From NCBI RefSeq assembly GCF_937976295.1, contig NZ_CALJRY010000328.1:1-5216 (forward strand): a DNA stretch of 5,216 nt, written 5' to 3'. A model generated the notes under the pieces. It was not told where the DNA came from, did no database searches, and saw only the letters and a program-made list of their open reading frames with translations. The position numbers and the translations under genes were made by a program. Below are positions 5,153-5,216 of the stretch, piece after piece (position 1 is the first letter of the stretch; each line of letters opens with the position of its first letter). This stretch comes from an uncultured Rothia sp. GTDB lineage: Bacteria > Actinomycetota > Actinomycetes > Actinomycetales > Micrococcaceae.

Positions 5153-5158
5153 TCTCCT
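5153..5158 (-). promoter_or_regulatory. Ribosome binding site of rpsI
   Basis: AGGAGA on the minus strand lies four bases before the GTG at 5148 and decides this start for rpsI. It is the clearest Shine-Dalgarno sequence in the minus-strand block. Confidence 0.8.
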
Positions 5159-5180
5159 ATTGTTTCTTCGTAGGCCCGAA

Positions 5181-5216
5181 TTACTGGGCGACCTGGTTGA
5201 ATTCGTAGGTCTTGGG
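5181..5216 (-). CDS. rplM: 50S ribosomal protein L13 (uL13), C-terminal fragment
   Basis: The window edge cuts this gene. Only the last 11 codons and a TAA stop at 5181-5183 are present, encoding PKTYEFNQVAQ. Actinobacterial L13 proteins commonly end in a PxTYEFNQVAQ-like tail, and the position 32 bases upstream of rpsI is the standard rplM-rpsI arrangement. The fragment is short, so the call depends largely on this context and the tail motif. Confidence 0.85.
   Translation of the reverse strand, partial: PKTYEFNQVAQ

Overview
The window looks like chromosomal core sequence from a moderately GC-rich actinobacterium. An origin in Micrococcaceae, close to Rothia, is my best guess. It rests on gene order, the acidic N-terminal extension of uS9, actinobacterial start-codon and promoter habits, and general protein resemblance; I ran no database search. 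There are five complete genes and one gene fragment. I see no mobile element, CRISPR array, rRNA, tRNA or phage gene.

Layout. Positions 39-962 (+) encode a Tat-type lipoprotein with a long Ser/Ala/Pro linker and a VanY-like (peptidase M15B) D,D-carboxypeptidase domain. Positions 963-1254 are non-coding, with a 12-bp perfect palindrome and the promoter region of the next gene. Positions 1255-1629 (+) are mscL, the large-conductance mechanosensitive channel, closed by a GC-rich terminator. mscL converges on a minus-strand block that fills the rest of the window. In transcription order that block is the last codons of rplM (L13), rpsI (S9), ppk2 (polyphosphate kinase 2) and glmM (phosphoglucosamine mutase). 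Each of rpsI, ppk2 and glmM is followed by its own hairpin, so these look like separate transcription units rather than one long operon.

How the genes fit together. GlmM supplies glucosamine-1-phosphate for UDP-GlcNAc and so for peptidoglycan. The M15 enzyme trims D-Ala from peptidoglycan stem peptides outside the membrane, and MscL protects the cell when turgor rises, so part of the window concerns the cell envelope. rplM-rpsI is the standard ribosomal protein pair. The rplM-rpsI-glmM order is known from mycobacteria; here ppk2 sits between rpsI and glmM with its own promoter-like and terminator-like signals.

The notable observations are regulatory or structural: a -10 box placed so that glmM would be transcribed as a leaderless mRNA from its GTG codon, a similar arrangement for mscL, a 20-bp perfect hairpin between the convergent genes, an inverted CTACCGGT pair around the ppk2 promoter, and an eight-glutamate run in MscL. 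I did not find a credible new biological system here.
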